From NCBI RefSeq assembly GCF_008312885.1, contig NZ_VSSO01000006.1:115686-179685 (forward strand): DNA of 64,000 nt, written 5' to 3'. This document shows positions 25,554 through 33,969 of this stretch, one piece after another. Each line of letters begins with the position of its first letter. Position 1 is the stretch's first letter. Origin of the DNA: Lolliginicoccus suaedae (GTDB lineage: Bacteria > Actinomycetota > Actinomycetes > Mycobacteriales > Mycobacteriaceae). A program made the translations under genes and the position numbers. Under the pieces are notes generated by a model that was given only the letters and a program-made list of their open reading frames with translations, was not told where the DNA came from and did no database searches.

Positions 25554-26699
25554 CTAGGCGTGCACGCCGGTGCCGTCGAGGAAGCCACGCAACCGCTCGG
25601 CCATGGTCTGCCATTGCCAGTTCTCGGTGACCCATTCACGGCCAGCGCGTCCCATCGCGCGCGCGCGATCCGGATCTGCCAGCACCTCGGTGATCGCATC
25701 GGTGATCTCGCTGATCGATCGGCCATCCACCACATGGCCGGTCTCGTGATCGAGCACCGTCTCCGGGGCGCCGCCCGACCGGCCCGCCACCACCGGGACG
25801 CCGGACGCCGAGGCTTCCAGGAAAACGATGCCGAGCCCCTCTACATCCAGCCCGGCGCCCCGCGTGCGGCACGGCATGGCGAACACGTCCGCCATCGCGT
25901 GGTGCGGGGCAAGCTCCGCGGTAGGCACCGTCCCGGTGAAGATGACGTCATCGGCCACGTGATGCTCCCGCGCGAGGGCGCGCAACTGGTCCCCGTACGG
26001 GCCGCCACCAACGATGACGAGCACCGCGCCAGGAATCCTGCGCTGGATTCCTGGCAGTGCCCGGATCAGCATGTCCTGCCCCTTGCGGGGAACCAGCCGC
26101 GAGAGGCACACGATGACAGGACGATCACCGAGGCCGTAGCGCGATCGCATTTCCGCGCGCGCGGCGTCATCGGGGCGGAACACCTCCGTGTCCACGCCTG
26201 GTGGCAGATGCTCGAGCGCCGCGTCCGGGCCGAACGCCGAGGCGAACCGGCCGCGCGTGTAGCGGCTCACGTAGGTCACGACGTCCGTGGAATCGCCGAT
26301 CACGCGCAACGCCTGGCGGGCCGCTGGCACCATCGACCAGCCCACCTCGTGCCCGTGGGTGCAGGCTACGGCCTGCTCGATCCCGGCCCGCCGCAGCATC
26401 GGCGCTAGCAGTGCCAGTGGTGCTGCGGCGCCGAACCACACCGCCGAGCAATCGTGGGCGCGCACGAGCTCCCTGGACCGGCGCAGCACATCCGGCGAGG
26501 GCACCATCAGTGTGGTGGGATGCCGCACCACCTCGAACGGCTGCTCGGCATCGAAGCGTATGTGCGAGTCCTCCCGCCACCGGGGCGCGTACACCACGAG
26601 GTCCTCCGGCGGGACGAGCGAGGCCAGGGTGTGGATGTAGGACTGGATGCCCCCCGGCCGCGGCGGGAAGTCATTGGTGACGAGCAACGTGCGACGCAT
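25554..26699 (-). CDS. pimB: GDP-mannose-dependent mannosyltransferase PimB'
   Basis: The 381-residue GT4 retaining glycosyltransferase has an N-terminal LLVTNDFPPRPGGIQSYIH (acceptor loop) and a C-terminal nucleotide-sugar site with SRLVPRKGQDMLI and GLGIVFLEASASGVPVVAG, which includes the E-x7-E-type motif. PimB' (Rv2188c) adds the second mannose to phosphatidylinositol mannoside on the cytoplasmic membrane face. Position beside fadD15 and the NlpC/P60 genes matches M. tuberculosis. The start is ATG at 26699. Confidence 0.9.
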   Translation of the reverse strand: MRRTLLVTNDFPPRPGGIQSYIHTLASLVPPEDLVVYAPRWREDSHIRFDAEQPFEVVRHPTTLMVPSPDVLRRSRELVRAHDCSAVWFGAAAPLALLAPMLRRAGIEQAVACTHGHEVGWSMVPAARQALRVIGDSTDVVTYVSRYTRGRFASAFGPDAALEHLPPGVDTEVFRPDDAARAEMRSRYGLGDRPVIVCLSRLVPRKGQDMLIRALPGIQRRIPGAVLVIVGGGPYGDQLRALAREHHVADDVIFTGTVPTAELAPHHAMADVFAMPCRTRGAGLDVEGLGIVFLEASASGVPVVAGRSGGAPETVLDHETGHVVDGRSISEITDAITEVLADPDRARAMGRAGREWVTENWQWQTMAERLRGFLDGTGVHA

Positions 26700-26779
26700 G
26701 CTTCATACCGTATGCGCTCCGCGCTCGCCCCACAGGCCAAGACGCGGGCTTCGATCGGCCGCCGCTCCCGAGGGGGCCG

Positions 26780-28192
26780 CTATCGCGCGAGCCAACGGCC
26801 CCATTCATTGATGGCTTCCGGCAGGGACACCGCGGCGCTGTCCTGGAGGGCATTCGAGAACTCCTGCGCTCCCCCGCCCCGAGCATCTGCCGACCAGTAC
26901 GCCTCGATCACAGCGGCCTCCCCGTGCGCTTCGGCCAGATAGGCGACGAAGGTCCAGGCAAGCTCGTACGCGAGGAGCGAGGCGTTGCCGCCCCCAGTGA
27001 AGTGATCATCGCGCGGCAGGCTGTCGGGGGGACCGTATCGCTCGACGAGATCCATCACGCGGGCGGCACTGGCCCGGGGATCTGGATGCTGGTCGCCCTT
27101 GGCGGCCAGCTCCGCGATGCCTTCGACGAGCCACAACGGCATGGGGTTGCGGGAGCGGGTGAGCACATGAGCGACCTCATGCCGCAGCGCGGCAAGCCGA
27201 CTCTCTCGGCCGAGGCTGGAGAATGCTTCTCCAGCGATGACGATGCGCTGTCCCTCGCCGGGCGAGGCGGAAGCAGCGGGGTTAGCGATCGCCGCAGCCA
27301 CAACGTCGGCGCCCGACCGCGGGGTGGCGCCGTCGTGGGCCGCCAGCCCGCCTCCCGTGAGGGTGGTGAACTCCTCCCGGCTGCTGGCGATCTCGACGAT
27401 GATCCTGGCATCGTCCCGCTGCTGCGACCATCGCCGGGTGACCCCCGATACGGCTTCGGGCAGCAGATCAACGACCTGTGCGGCGAGCACGTCATCGCTG
27501 GGGTGCGCGATCACGCTGGAACCGTCCGGGGAGGAGCGCTCGACGGTCGGACCCTGGTCCCACGGCACCTGTGCCCAGCGTGCCGCGTCGTTGTCCTGTG
27601 CTCCCCCGATCAGCCATTCCGTGCCGTCGAGCACGAGCATGATGTCGCTGGGCCGGTCGACGCGCGATTCCTCTCCCCCGACGCTGTAGCGGAGCCGGAT
27701 CGCTGGCGCCCAGGCATCACGGACTCCCAGTGCCTCGACGAGCTCGGTCGCGACGAAGGCCTCGGGGCCGTCGGTAACGGTGTAGGCCCACTCGTCGGGA
27801 TCGGATGAGGCGAGGTTGCGGGCCCGCTCGAGGTGGAAATCCCGGAACTGCTGCGGCGCACCGGGATGGATCATGCTGCTGATCTGCTCGGTGTCGCCGG
27901 CGAGCTGGGCTTGCGCGAAGCGGTCGAGCAGATCCTGCGCGGCCTGCCGCCGCTGCTCGTCGAAGCTGGCGGCTTGGCCCGGAGCGCCTTGGGGCGAGGG
28001 ATTCTCCCCTTCGCTGGTCCTGTCGGCGCGGGAGGTCTCACTGGTCGTGGTCTGGCTATTGCTCCCGCAAGCAGGAACGACCAGCACGAGCAGCAATGCG
28101 ATGAGGCCCCCGCGCCAGGGGTGAGCACCTCGGATGCCCGGCCGCGCGGACGCTGCGCGGGGGAATCTGATCGAGCGGCACGGGCGAGGCAC
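26780..28192 (-). CDS. Lipoprotein with an HExxH metallopeptidase-like domain
   Basis: The 470-residue protein has a signal peptide and a lipobox ending at Cys42 (VVPAC), then a Ser/Thr-rich linker. A middle region resembles NTF2-like folds (residues about 80-190), and a C-terminal domain has HEVAH (338-342) with the downstream Glu357 in WLVEGIAEL, the gluzincin pattern of zinc peptidases. It is predicted to be exported, lipid-anchored and proteolytic; substrates are unknown. The start is GTG at 28192. It lies 50 bases downstream of the NlpC/P60 gene on the same strand, suggesting a cell-wall hydrolase operon. Confidence 0.75.
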   Translation of the reverse strand: MPRPCRSIRFPRAASARPGIRGAHPWRGGLIALLLVLVVPACGSNSQTTTSETSRADRTSEGENPSPQGAPGQAASFDEQRRQAAQDLLDRFAQAQLAGDTEQISSMIHPGAPQQFRDFHLERARNLASSDPDEWAYTVTDGPEAFVATELVEALGVRDAWAPAIRLRYSVGGEESRVDRPSDIMLVLDGTEWLIGGAQDNDAARWAQVPWDQGPTVERSSPDGSSVIAHPSDDVLAAQVVDLLPEAVSGVTRRWSQQRDDARIIVEIASSREEFTTLTGGGLAAHDGATPRSGADVVAAAIANPAASASPGEGQRIVIAGEAFSSLGRESRLAALRHEVAHVLTRSRNPMPLWLVEGIAELAAKGDQHPDPRASAARVMDLVERYGPPDSLPRDDHFTGGGNASLLAYELAWTFVAYLAEAHGEAAVIEAYWSADARGGGAQEFSNALQDSAAVSLPEAINEWGRWLAR

Positions 28193-28242
28193 GTGACCAG
28201 GCTATCGCGGGCTGCCTGCTCGGGCTGTCGGCCCGCCTGCGG

Positions 28243-29286
28243 CTAGTACCTGCGGATCGAATGGATAGGGGCGTTGTTAACCGTATCGACCTTGACCGGG
28301 ACTCCGAAGGTCGATGCATGGACGATCTGCCCATCGCCGATATACAGGCCAACATGCGAGGCATCGGAGTAGTAGGTGATGACGTCGCCCGGCTGGATCT
28401 CCGACGGTGAGACGGGCATGCCGCCGACCGCTTGCATCTGGCTGGTGCGGGGAACGGAGCGACCCGCCTGATTATGGGCCCACATGACGAGGCCGGAGCA
28501 ATCGAACTCCTCGGGCCCGGTCGCGCCCCACACGTAGGGACGACCAAGGCGTGTCAGCGCGGCCTTCACGATCGCCGCCCCGGTTCCCGAGCCACGGACC
28601 GCCCCGGCATCGAAGCCGGGGGGAATGATCGCGCCGGCCCACTCCGCCCGTTCCTCGGCTGTGAGGGTCTCGAAGAGTTCCTTGATCTCGGCGATCTGCT
28701 GCTCGAGGCTCGCGCGGTGCCGCTCGAGCTCGTCGCGGCGGGCCGCTGCCGTGGCAGCGAGGTCACGGAGCTGGTCCGCGGTGGTAGCAGCCTCGGCAGC
28801 GGCTCTCTTGAAGGTCTCGCGCGCGGATCGGAAGTCCTTGACCCGCTCGCCGGTGTCGCGGGTGATCACATCGAGGGCGGACATCCTGGTGATGACGGAT
28901 TGCGGCGAATCACTGGTCAGGAGCGCATAGATGGGATCCACCCGGGTGCCTCGGTAGTTGGCACGGGCATGCGCGTCCACGAGCACCTGCAGGGTCTCGA
29001 TCCGACTGCTGGCCTCGGTCTCCGTCCGGAGGTTGCCCTCCTGGCGCGCTTCGGCTTCGGCGAGCTCGTCCTGGAGGCGCGAGAGCTCTTCCTCCGCAAC
29101 GAGGACGTCGTCGTTGGCCTTGGTGGCCGCGCGACTGAGCTCCGAGAGCCGGTTCAAAGCCTCGGTGGAGTCAGTGATGATGGGATCCGCGCTGGCTGTC
29201 AGCGTTCCGGTCAGGCCGATGGGCCCAGCGAGGACGAGAGTGGCCAGCACCATCGCGATCAGCGCGCGGCGTGAACCTGCGATCAC
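28243..29286 (-). CDS. Secreted NlpC/P60 peptidoglycan endopeptidase (RipC-like, Rv2190c)
   Basis: The 347-residue protein has a signal peptide, a long N-terminal coiled coil (about 40-210), and a C-terminal NlpC/P60 domain with catalytic Cys263 (FDCSGLVMWAH), His311 and His323. Such enzymes cut the D-Glu-mDAP bond in stem peptides, and the coiled coil is thought to receive FtsEX activation. The GTG at 29286 follows GAGGAG by 8 bases. A promoter with the same layout as that of the next NlpC/P60 gene lies at 29356-29384. The arrangement recalls the Corynebacterium cg2401/cg2402 pair. Confidence 0.88.
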   Translation of the reverse strand: MIAGSRRALIAMVLATLVLAGPIGLTGTLTASADPIITDSTEALNRLSELSRAATKANDDVLVAEEELSRLQDELAEAEARQEGNLRTETEASSRIETLQVLVDAHARANYRGTRVDPIYALLTSDSPQSVITRMSALDVITRDTGERVKDFRSARETFKRAAAEAATTADQLRDLAATAAARRDELERHRASLEQQIAEIKELFETLTAEERAEWAGAIIPPGFDAGAVRGSGTGAAIVKAALTRLGRPYVWGATGPEEFDCSGLVMWAHNQAGRSVPRTSQMQAVGGMPVSPSEIQPGDVITYYSDASHVGLYIGDGQIVHASTFGVPVKVDTVNNAPIHSIRRY

Positions 29287-29355
29287 TAGTGTTGCTCCTC
29301 AGTTCCTGGACGGATTCGCTCGCGCGCGGGCCGCACGCCCCGTTAAGTCTCGATC

Positions 29356-29384
29356 AGATTACGATCCCGCTCGCCGGGTGTCCA
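29356..29384 (-). promoter_or_regulatory. Promoter of the RipC-like gene
   Basis: On the minus strand TGGACA (29384-29379), a 17-base spacer and TAATCT (29361-29356) form a -35/-10 pair about 70 bases ahead of the start. The other NlpC/P60 gene has the same -10 and a near-identical -35 at the same spacing. Confidence 0.7.
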
Positions 29385-29404
29385 TTCGGGTGCCGCGCAT
29401 GCGA

Positions 29405-29433
29405 ATGGGCGGGAGCTCATGGCTCCCGCCCAT
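29405..29433 (-). terminator. Hairpin terminator between the two NlpC/P60 genes
   Basis: ATGGGCGGGAGC (29405-29416) pairs perfectly with 29422-29433 around a 5-base loop, 27 bases beyond the stop of the minus-strand gene that ends at 29461. It separates the two hydrolase genes into distinct transcripts. Confidence 0.75.
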
Positions 29434-29460
29434 CACGATGCCTCGAGGGCTAGCTGCGGA

Positions 29461-30066
29461 TCACGCGTAGCGGCGAGCGCTGTGGAACGGCATCATGCTG
29501 ATCGGGTCGACGCGCACGGGCGACGAGGAGTTCAGCGCGTGCACGACCTGGCCGTTGCCGATGTAGATCCCGACGTGCGACGCGCCCCCGTAGAAGCCGA
29601 CGACGTCGCCGCGCTGGAGGTCGTTGTAGCCGACCGGGATGCCGGCGCTGACCTGCTGCTGGCTGGTGCGCGGAACGCTGATGCCGGCCTGGCCGTGGGC
29701 CCACTGGACGAGACCGGAGCAGTCGAAGGCGTTCGGGCCGGTGGCGCCCCACACGTAGGGGGAGCCGACCTTGGTGAGCGCGATGTCAGCGACCTGGTTG
29801 CCGCGCGAGAACGGGGCAGCGATGTGCTGCGGCGCGAAGTTAGGAGCCTGGACCTGCGGGAGGTTCGGGATCTGCGGGACCTCGATGACCGGGACCTCGA
29901 AGTTGGTGGGGATCGCGAGGTTGTCCGGGACATCAAAGGTGCCAATGCCGGGGATGGTCACGGGCGCTGCCATGGCGGGCGCGGCGGGAATCGCGATGAC
30001 GCCGGCCGAGAGTACTCCGGCTGCGACTGCGTTTCGAACGGTCCGCTTGAGCGACGTGGTGGCCAT
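29461..30066 (-). CDS. Small secreted NlpC/P60 hydrolase under c-di-AMP riboswitch control
   Basis: The 201-residue protein has a signal peptide (cut near PAMAA), a Pro/Val-rich spacer without coiled coil, and an NlpC/P60 domain with catalytic Cys116 (FDCSGLVQWAHGQ), His164 and His176. It is a peptidoglycan endopeptidase by family, similar to corynebacterial cg2402. The ATG at 30066 lies after AACGGAGAACC. A ydaO-type riboswitch and its promoter lie directly upstream, so expression probably answers to c-di-AMP and thus osmotic or turgor state. Confidence 0.88.
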   Translation of the reverse strand: MATTSLKRTVRNAVAAGVLSAGVIAIPAAPAMAAPVTIPGIGTFDVPDNLAIPTNFEVPVIEVPQIPNLPQVQAPNFAPQHIAAPFSRGNQVADIALTKVGSPYVWGATGPNAFDCSGLVQWAHGQAGISVPRTSQQQVSAGIPVGYNDLQRGDVVGFYGGASHVGIYIGNGQVVHALNSSSPVRVDPISMMPFHSARRYA

Positions 30067-30082
30067 AGTGATGGTTCTCCGT

Positions 30083-30236
30083 TTCTTCCTGGTTCCGCTG
30101 ACCGAGTTAGCTGACGGGTTCGGGCCTGGAAGATTGCCCTACCCACGCGGGATCGCTGTCCAGCGTGGGATTCACCCCACGTAACGGTGGTTCCCCGGTT
30201 CGCGTGGCGGTCGGGTGCCACGCGATTAAGCGGTGT
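30083..30236 (-). ncRNA. c-di-AMP (ydaO/yuaA) riboswitch
   Basis: Read on the minus strand, the stretch contains the characteristic ydaO blocks in order: CCGCTTAATCGCGTGGC, ACCGGGGAACCACC, GGGGTGAATCCCAC, GGGTAGGGCAATCTTCC and CCCGTCAGCTAACTCGGTC. Pairing between them gives the pseudo-symmetric junction fold. In actinobacteria this riboswitch usually sits ahead of cell wall hydrolase genes and lowers their expression when c-di-AMP is high. It ends 16 bases before the start codon of the small NlpC/P60 gene. Recognition is from the conserved core; the exact ends are approximate. Confidence 0.9.
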
Positions 30237-30288
30237 TGAGAGCGGCGCCATCCCGGTCGGGTCGGCAGGACTCCGCTGTGTCTCGAAA

Positions 30289-30317
30289 AGATTACGAAAA
30301 GGACTCGGCTTCGTCCA
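30289..30317 (-). promoter_or_regulatory. Promoter of the riboswitch and NlpC/P60 gene
   Basis: TGGACG (30317-30312), a 17-base spacer and TAATCT (30294-30289) on the minus strand, about 45 bases ahead of the riboswitch core. The sequence around the -10 (TCGTAATCT, two bases, TCGAGAC) is shared with the RipC-like promoter. Confidence 0.7.
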
Positions 30318-30340
30318 TCACCCAAACGGCGCCCCATGAG

Positions 30341-30356
30341 TGTGGTAGCCGTCACA
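30341..30356. promoter_or_regulatory. CRP/GlxR-like operator
   Basis: TGTGGTAGCCGTCACA matches the CRP/GlxR consensus TGTGA-N6-TCACA except for one base. Its centre lies about 66 bases upstream of the likely transcription start of the NlpC/P60 gene, a position typical of class I activation. CRP-type proteins are known to act on resuscitation and cell wall hydrolase genes in this order. Confidence 0.5.
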
Positions 30357-30531
30357 CACGAATGTGGTAACACTTGCTGCCCCAGCGATTTCGCGCATAA
30401 CCCACGGTCAGCGCGATTGATGACCCCACCCGGCCGCCAGCGCGCCGCAATGGGAGCGCCACAGGCATGCATTGCCCACGCGCCGCCGGCCGTTACAGGT
30501 GAATCATGGGATGACTCCTGGTGAGTGCCAG

Positions 30532-30617
30532 CAAAAGCACTGGCAGCAGGGCATCAGCACGAAAACGCATAGTGAGCCTTGGCTTCCCTGGCAAGCCTCA
30601 GCCACGAGATGCCCTGC
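30532..30617. repeat. Diverged family B element
   Basis: CAAAAGCAC at 30532 and AAAACGCATAGTGAGCC from 30562 resemble the family B head and left arm, but the second is 31 bp from the first instead of 20. GCAGGGCATC (30546-30555) and GATGCCCTGC (30608-30617) form a different outer 10-bp stem. A small GCCAG/CTGGC hairpin (30527-30544) overlaps the head. The stretch from 30357 to 30716 holds no credible gene. Confidence 0.5.
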
Positions 30618-30716
30618 ACACTGAGAAAAGCCTGTGGTCCTTCTCTCAATTTCCGCCCCGGGCGCGCCGCGCGGGCGCCACGGGCCTGGCGACAGCTGTC
30701 GGACCACCCCGCTACT

Positions 30717-32474
30717 GTGACCGGCGTGCCCACCCCGCGCCCCCTGCCAGCAGGCCAGATGAGCCTCCCCGAGCTCGAGGAGACCCTGCGAGACACCACT
30801 TTTGTCATCGTTGACCTTGAGACGACCGGCGGCAGCCCCGAGAACGACTCCATCACCGAGATCGGTGCGGTCAAGGTTCGCGGCGGCGCGCGCATCGGCG
30901 AGTTCGCCACCCTCGTCAATCCCCAGCGCGACATTCCGCCCTACATCATCGAGCTGACCGGCATCACCACCGCGATGGTCCGCGAAGCACCCCCCATCAA
31001 CGAGGTGCTGCCCGCGTTCCTCGAGTTCGCCCGCGGCAGCATCCTTGTCGCGCACAACGCGCGCTTCGATACCGGGTTCCTCCGGGCCGCCGCGACGCGC
31101 CTCTCGTTCGACTGGCCGTTCCCCCGGACGCTCTGCACCGTTGTCCTCGCCCGCCGCATCCTCGATCGGGGAGAAGCTCCGTCGGCCAAGCTGTCCGCGC
31201 TCGCCGCGCACTTCAACGTGCCCAACTCGCCCACCCACCGTGCTCTCGACGACGCGCGCGCCACCGTCGACGTCTTCCACGCCCTCCTCGAGCGCGTCGG
31301 CAACCAGGGCGTGCACACCCTCAACGAGCTCGAGGAGTACTACCCGCGCGTCCCGAGCACCGTGCGCGCGAAGCGAACCCTTGCCGATGACCTCCCCGAC
31401 GGGCCCGGCGTCTACATCTTTCGCGGACCATCCGACGAGCCCCTCTACATCGGGACATCGAGCAACCTGCGCAAGCGCGTGCGCAGCTACTTCACCGGAT
31501 CCGAGAAGCGGACGGCGATGCGCGAGATGATCGCGCTCGCCACCCGGGTGGACCACGTCCCCTGCTCGCACACCATCGAGGCCGGGGTCCGCGAGCTACG
31601 CCTGCTCGCCGCCACCAGCCCGCCCTACAACCGACGCTCCACGAGCCCCCGGCGTGCCTGGTGGATCAGCCTCACTGACGAGGCATTCCCCCGCCTCGCG
31701 GTGGCCCGCACCGCGCGCGGACCCGCCATCGGGCCGCTCTCCAGCCGGGCCAGCGCGCAGGAAGCAGCCGAGGTGCTCGCCACCGGCCTCGGGCTGCGCA
31801 CCTGCCGCGCGCGACTCGGCGCCAACGCCACCCACCCCGCCGATTGCGGCACCACCAGCGCCTCGCCGTGCGCGGCGAGCCGGCACGGAAGCCTCTCCGC
31901 GGACGAGTATGCCGCGATCACCGACCAAGCTCGCGCCACCATCGCCGGGCACGACAACACAGTCCTCGACGAGCTCCGCGCGCAGCTCGAGCATCTCGCG
32001 GCAGCGGAGAAATTCGAGACCGCGGCGCGCCTGCGCGATCGCACGGCCACCCTGGGCCTGGCGCTGCACCGCAGCCAGCGCCTCGCCTCGCTGATCCGCA
32101 TCGACGAGCTCGTCGTCGGCCGCCCCGACGGTCATCGCGGGTGGGAGCTCGTGGTCATCCGGCGCGGGCGCCTCGCAGCGGCAGGCGTCGCGCGCCAGGG
32201 CACCTCGCCCCTCCTCATCGCCGAGCACCTCCGTGCAGCAGCCGAGACCACCTTGCCCAGCGAGCAGCCACTGGAGGGGACCCACCCCGAGGAGATCGCG
32301 CTCCTGCTCTCGTGGCTCGACACCCCAGGCACCCGCATCGTCACCACCAGCCACGGGTTCCACCAGCCCGCTCGCGGAGCAGCCCAGCACGCCGACTGGT
32401 GCCAGCAAGCACGCACCGGGGCGCGCCGCGACCAACTGCTCCGCCCGGATCGCCGAACCGATACCCTCACCTGA
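30717..32474 (+). CDS. DnaQ-type exonuclease fused to GIY-YIG and UVR domains (Rv2191-like)
   Basis: The protein of about 585 residues has three parts. First, a DEDDh 3'-5' exonuclease (FVIVDLETTGG, then HNARFDTGFL and HRALDDARAT). Next, a UvrC/Cho-type GIY-YIG nuclease domain (GPGVYIFRGPSDEPLYIG, then SNLRKRVRSYF). Last, a UVR helical motif (QLEHLAAAEKFETAARLRDR). The combination suggests incision plus trimming in DNA repair; it is conserved in mycobacteria as Rv2191. The start may be GTG at 30717 or 30726. The stop shares one base with the next gene's ATG. Confidence 0.85.
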   Translation: MTGVPTPRPLPAGQMSLPELEETLRDTTFVIVDLETTGGSPENDSITEIGAVKVRGGARIGEFATLVNPQRDIPPYIIELTGITTAMVREAPPINEVLPAFLEFARGSILVAHNARFDTGFLRAAATRLSFDWPFPRTLCTVVLARRILDRGEAPSAKLSALAAHFNVPNSPTHRALDDARATVDVFHALLERVGNQGVHTLNELEEYYPRVPSTVRAKRTLADDLPDGPGVYIFRGPSDEPLYIGTSSNLRKRVRSYFTGSEKRTAMREMIALATRVDHVPCSHTIEAGVRELRLLAATSPPYNRRSTSPRRAWWISLTDEAFPRLAVARTARGPAIGPLSSRASAQEAAEVLATGLGLRTCRARLGANATHPADCGTTSASPCAASRHGSLSADEYAAITDQARATIAGHDNTVLDELRAQLEHLAAAEKFETAARLRDRTATLGLALHRSQRLASLIRIDELVVGRPDGHRGWELVVIRRGRLAAAGVARQGTSPLLIAEHLRAAAETTLPSEQPLEGTHPEEIALLLSWLDTPGTRIVTTSHGFHQPARGAAQHADWCQQARTGARRDQLLRPDRRTDTLT

Positions 32475-32749
32475 TGATCACCGCGATAGTCCTGATCCAC
32501 ACCGACCCGCACAGCATTCCCGAGACCGCGCAGGCCGTCGCCGACCTGCCGGGGGTATCCGAGGTGTACTCATGCGCGGGCGACATCGATCTCATCGCGA
32601 TCCTCCGGGTCGCGGACCACGAGCAGATCGCGCACGTCGTCACCGAGCGCATCACCAAGATCCCCGGCGTGCGGTCGAGCAGCACCCAGATCGCGTTCAA
32701 GCAGTACGCGAGCAGCGACGTCGAGGCGGCCTTCTCCCTCGGGGACTGA
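32474..32749 (+). CDS. Stand-alone Lrp/AsnC ligand-binding (RAM) domain protein
   Basis: The 91-residue protein consists only of the alpha/beta RAM fold of Lrp/AsnC regulators (MITAIVLIHTDPHSIPETAQ; AGDIDLIAILRVAD; TQIAFKQYAS) with no DNA-binding part. Such proteins can bind amino acids or pair with full-length Lrp family members. ATG overlaps the preceding TGA (TGATG), so translation is coupled to the nuclease gene. It converges on trpD. Confidence 0.88.
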   Translation: MITAIVLIHTDPHSIPETAQAVADLPGVSEVYSCAGDIDLIAILRVADHEQIAHVVTERITKIPGVRSSSTQIAFKQYASSDVEAAFSLGD

Positions 32750-32797
32750 GAGCCGCGCCCCGACCGAGTCCAGCAGGGCCCGGTCGGCCAGCTCCCG

Positions 32798-33844
32798 CTA
32801 GGCCCGCTGGGTCCAGTCCGCCCACGTGTGCAGCAGCGTCGCGGCCGCGCCACCGTCGATCGCGGCCTCGACCTCGCGCATCGCCTCCCCGATCGCCTCG
32901 TGCACATCCCCGCGCACGCCCTTGTAGGCAGCGACCGCTGCGGCAGAGTTCAGCACCACCGCATCCCGCACCGCGGACTTCTCGCCAGCAAGCATCCGCC
33001 GCGCGATCTCCGCGTTGTCCTCGGCGTCCCCACCCGTGAGGTCCCCCGGTCCCGAGAGCGGGATGCCCACGCGGGCCGGGTCGAAGCTCTCCTCGCGCAC
33101 CGTTCCATCGACCACCACCTGCATCGTGGTCGTGGTGGTCGTGGTGATCTCATCGAGGCCATCATCGCCCCGCACGACCAGCACCGAGCTCCCCCGGTCG
33201 GCGAACACTCCCGCCAGCACCGGCAGCAACCCAGGGAACGCGCAACCCACGAGTCCGGCCCGGGGCTGCGCGGGATTCGTCAAGGGCCCCAGCACGTTGA
33301 ACACCGTCGGGATCCCGATCTCGCGCCGCGGCGCGCCCGCGAACCGGTACGCCGGATGGAACACCGGTGCGAAGCAGAATCCGATGCCCACCTCGCGGAC
33401 GCTCCGAGCGACCTCCTCCGGGCCCAGATTGATGCGGATGCCCAGCGCCTCGAGCACATCAGCCCCGCCACTGCGCGACGAAGCCGCCCGATTGCCATGC
33501 TTGACCACGTTGACACCGGTGGCGGCCACCACGATCGCGGACATGGTCGAGATGTTCACCGTGTTCGACTTGTCGCCGCCCGTGCCCACGATGTCCACCG
33601 CATCCACGCAGCCCTCTACCCGGCGCGCGTGCGCGAGCATGCCGGTCGCGAGGCCGCTCAGCTCCGCCGACGTCGGGCCCTTCATCTTCATCGCCACGCC
33701 GAACGCCGCGATCTGCGCCGGGGTAGCCCGGTCCGACATGATCTCGTCCATCGCCCACGCGGTCGCCTCCGCGGGCAGGTCACTGCGGGAGGTCAGGGCC
33801 TCCAGCACGATCGGCCATGCCAGGGGCTCGGTATCCAGTGTCAC
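32798..33844 (-). CDS. trpD: Anthranilate phosphoribosyltransferase TrpD
   Basis: The 348-residue enzyme transfers phosphoribose from PRPP to anthranilate in tryptophan synthesis. Motifs are [20 protein letters not shown] (PRPP site), [20 protein letters not shown] and the metal loop near GDDGLDEI, followed by a run of seven Thr. The GTG at 33844 ([19 protein letters not shown]) gives the family length; the open frame extends upstream without similarity. It lies apart from other trp genes, as does Rv2192c. Confidence 0.93.
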   Translation of the reverse strand: MTLDTEPLAWPIVLEALTSRSDLPAEATAWAMDEIMSDRATPAQIAAFGVAMKMKGPTSAELSGLATGMLAHARRVEGCVDAVDIVGTGGDKSNTVNISTMSAIVVAATGVNVVKHGNRAASSRSGGADVLEALGIRINLGPEEVARSVREVGIGFCFAPVFHPAYRFAGAPRREIGIPTVFNVLGPLTNPAQPRAGLVGCAFPGLLPVLAGVFADRGSSVLVVRGDDGLDEITTTTTTTMQVVVDGTVREESFDPARVGIPLSGPGDLTGGDAEDNAEIARRMLAGEKSAVRDAVVLNSAAAVAAYKGVRGDVHEAIGEAMREVEAAIDGGAAATLLHTWADWTQRA

Positions 33845-33969
33845 GTCGGTGTCCCTCGTCTCGGATCGTGGGGTCTCAGGTCGTGGGGTGCAGCATCGAG
33901 GACATCGTAGTGCCCCCGCGCGCTCGAACCGACGCCATTTCGTCCATGCGCGAAGCTCCCGAGCGCTGC

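Noticed and set aside
33121..33150. Seven-threonine tract in TrpD, suspected repeat expansion
   Set aside because: A Thr-rich stretch at this position follows the conserved DE of the metal loop in mycobacterial TrpD too, so it is normal for the family.
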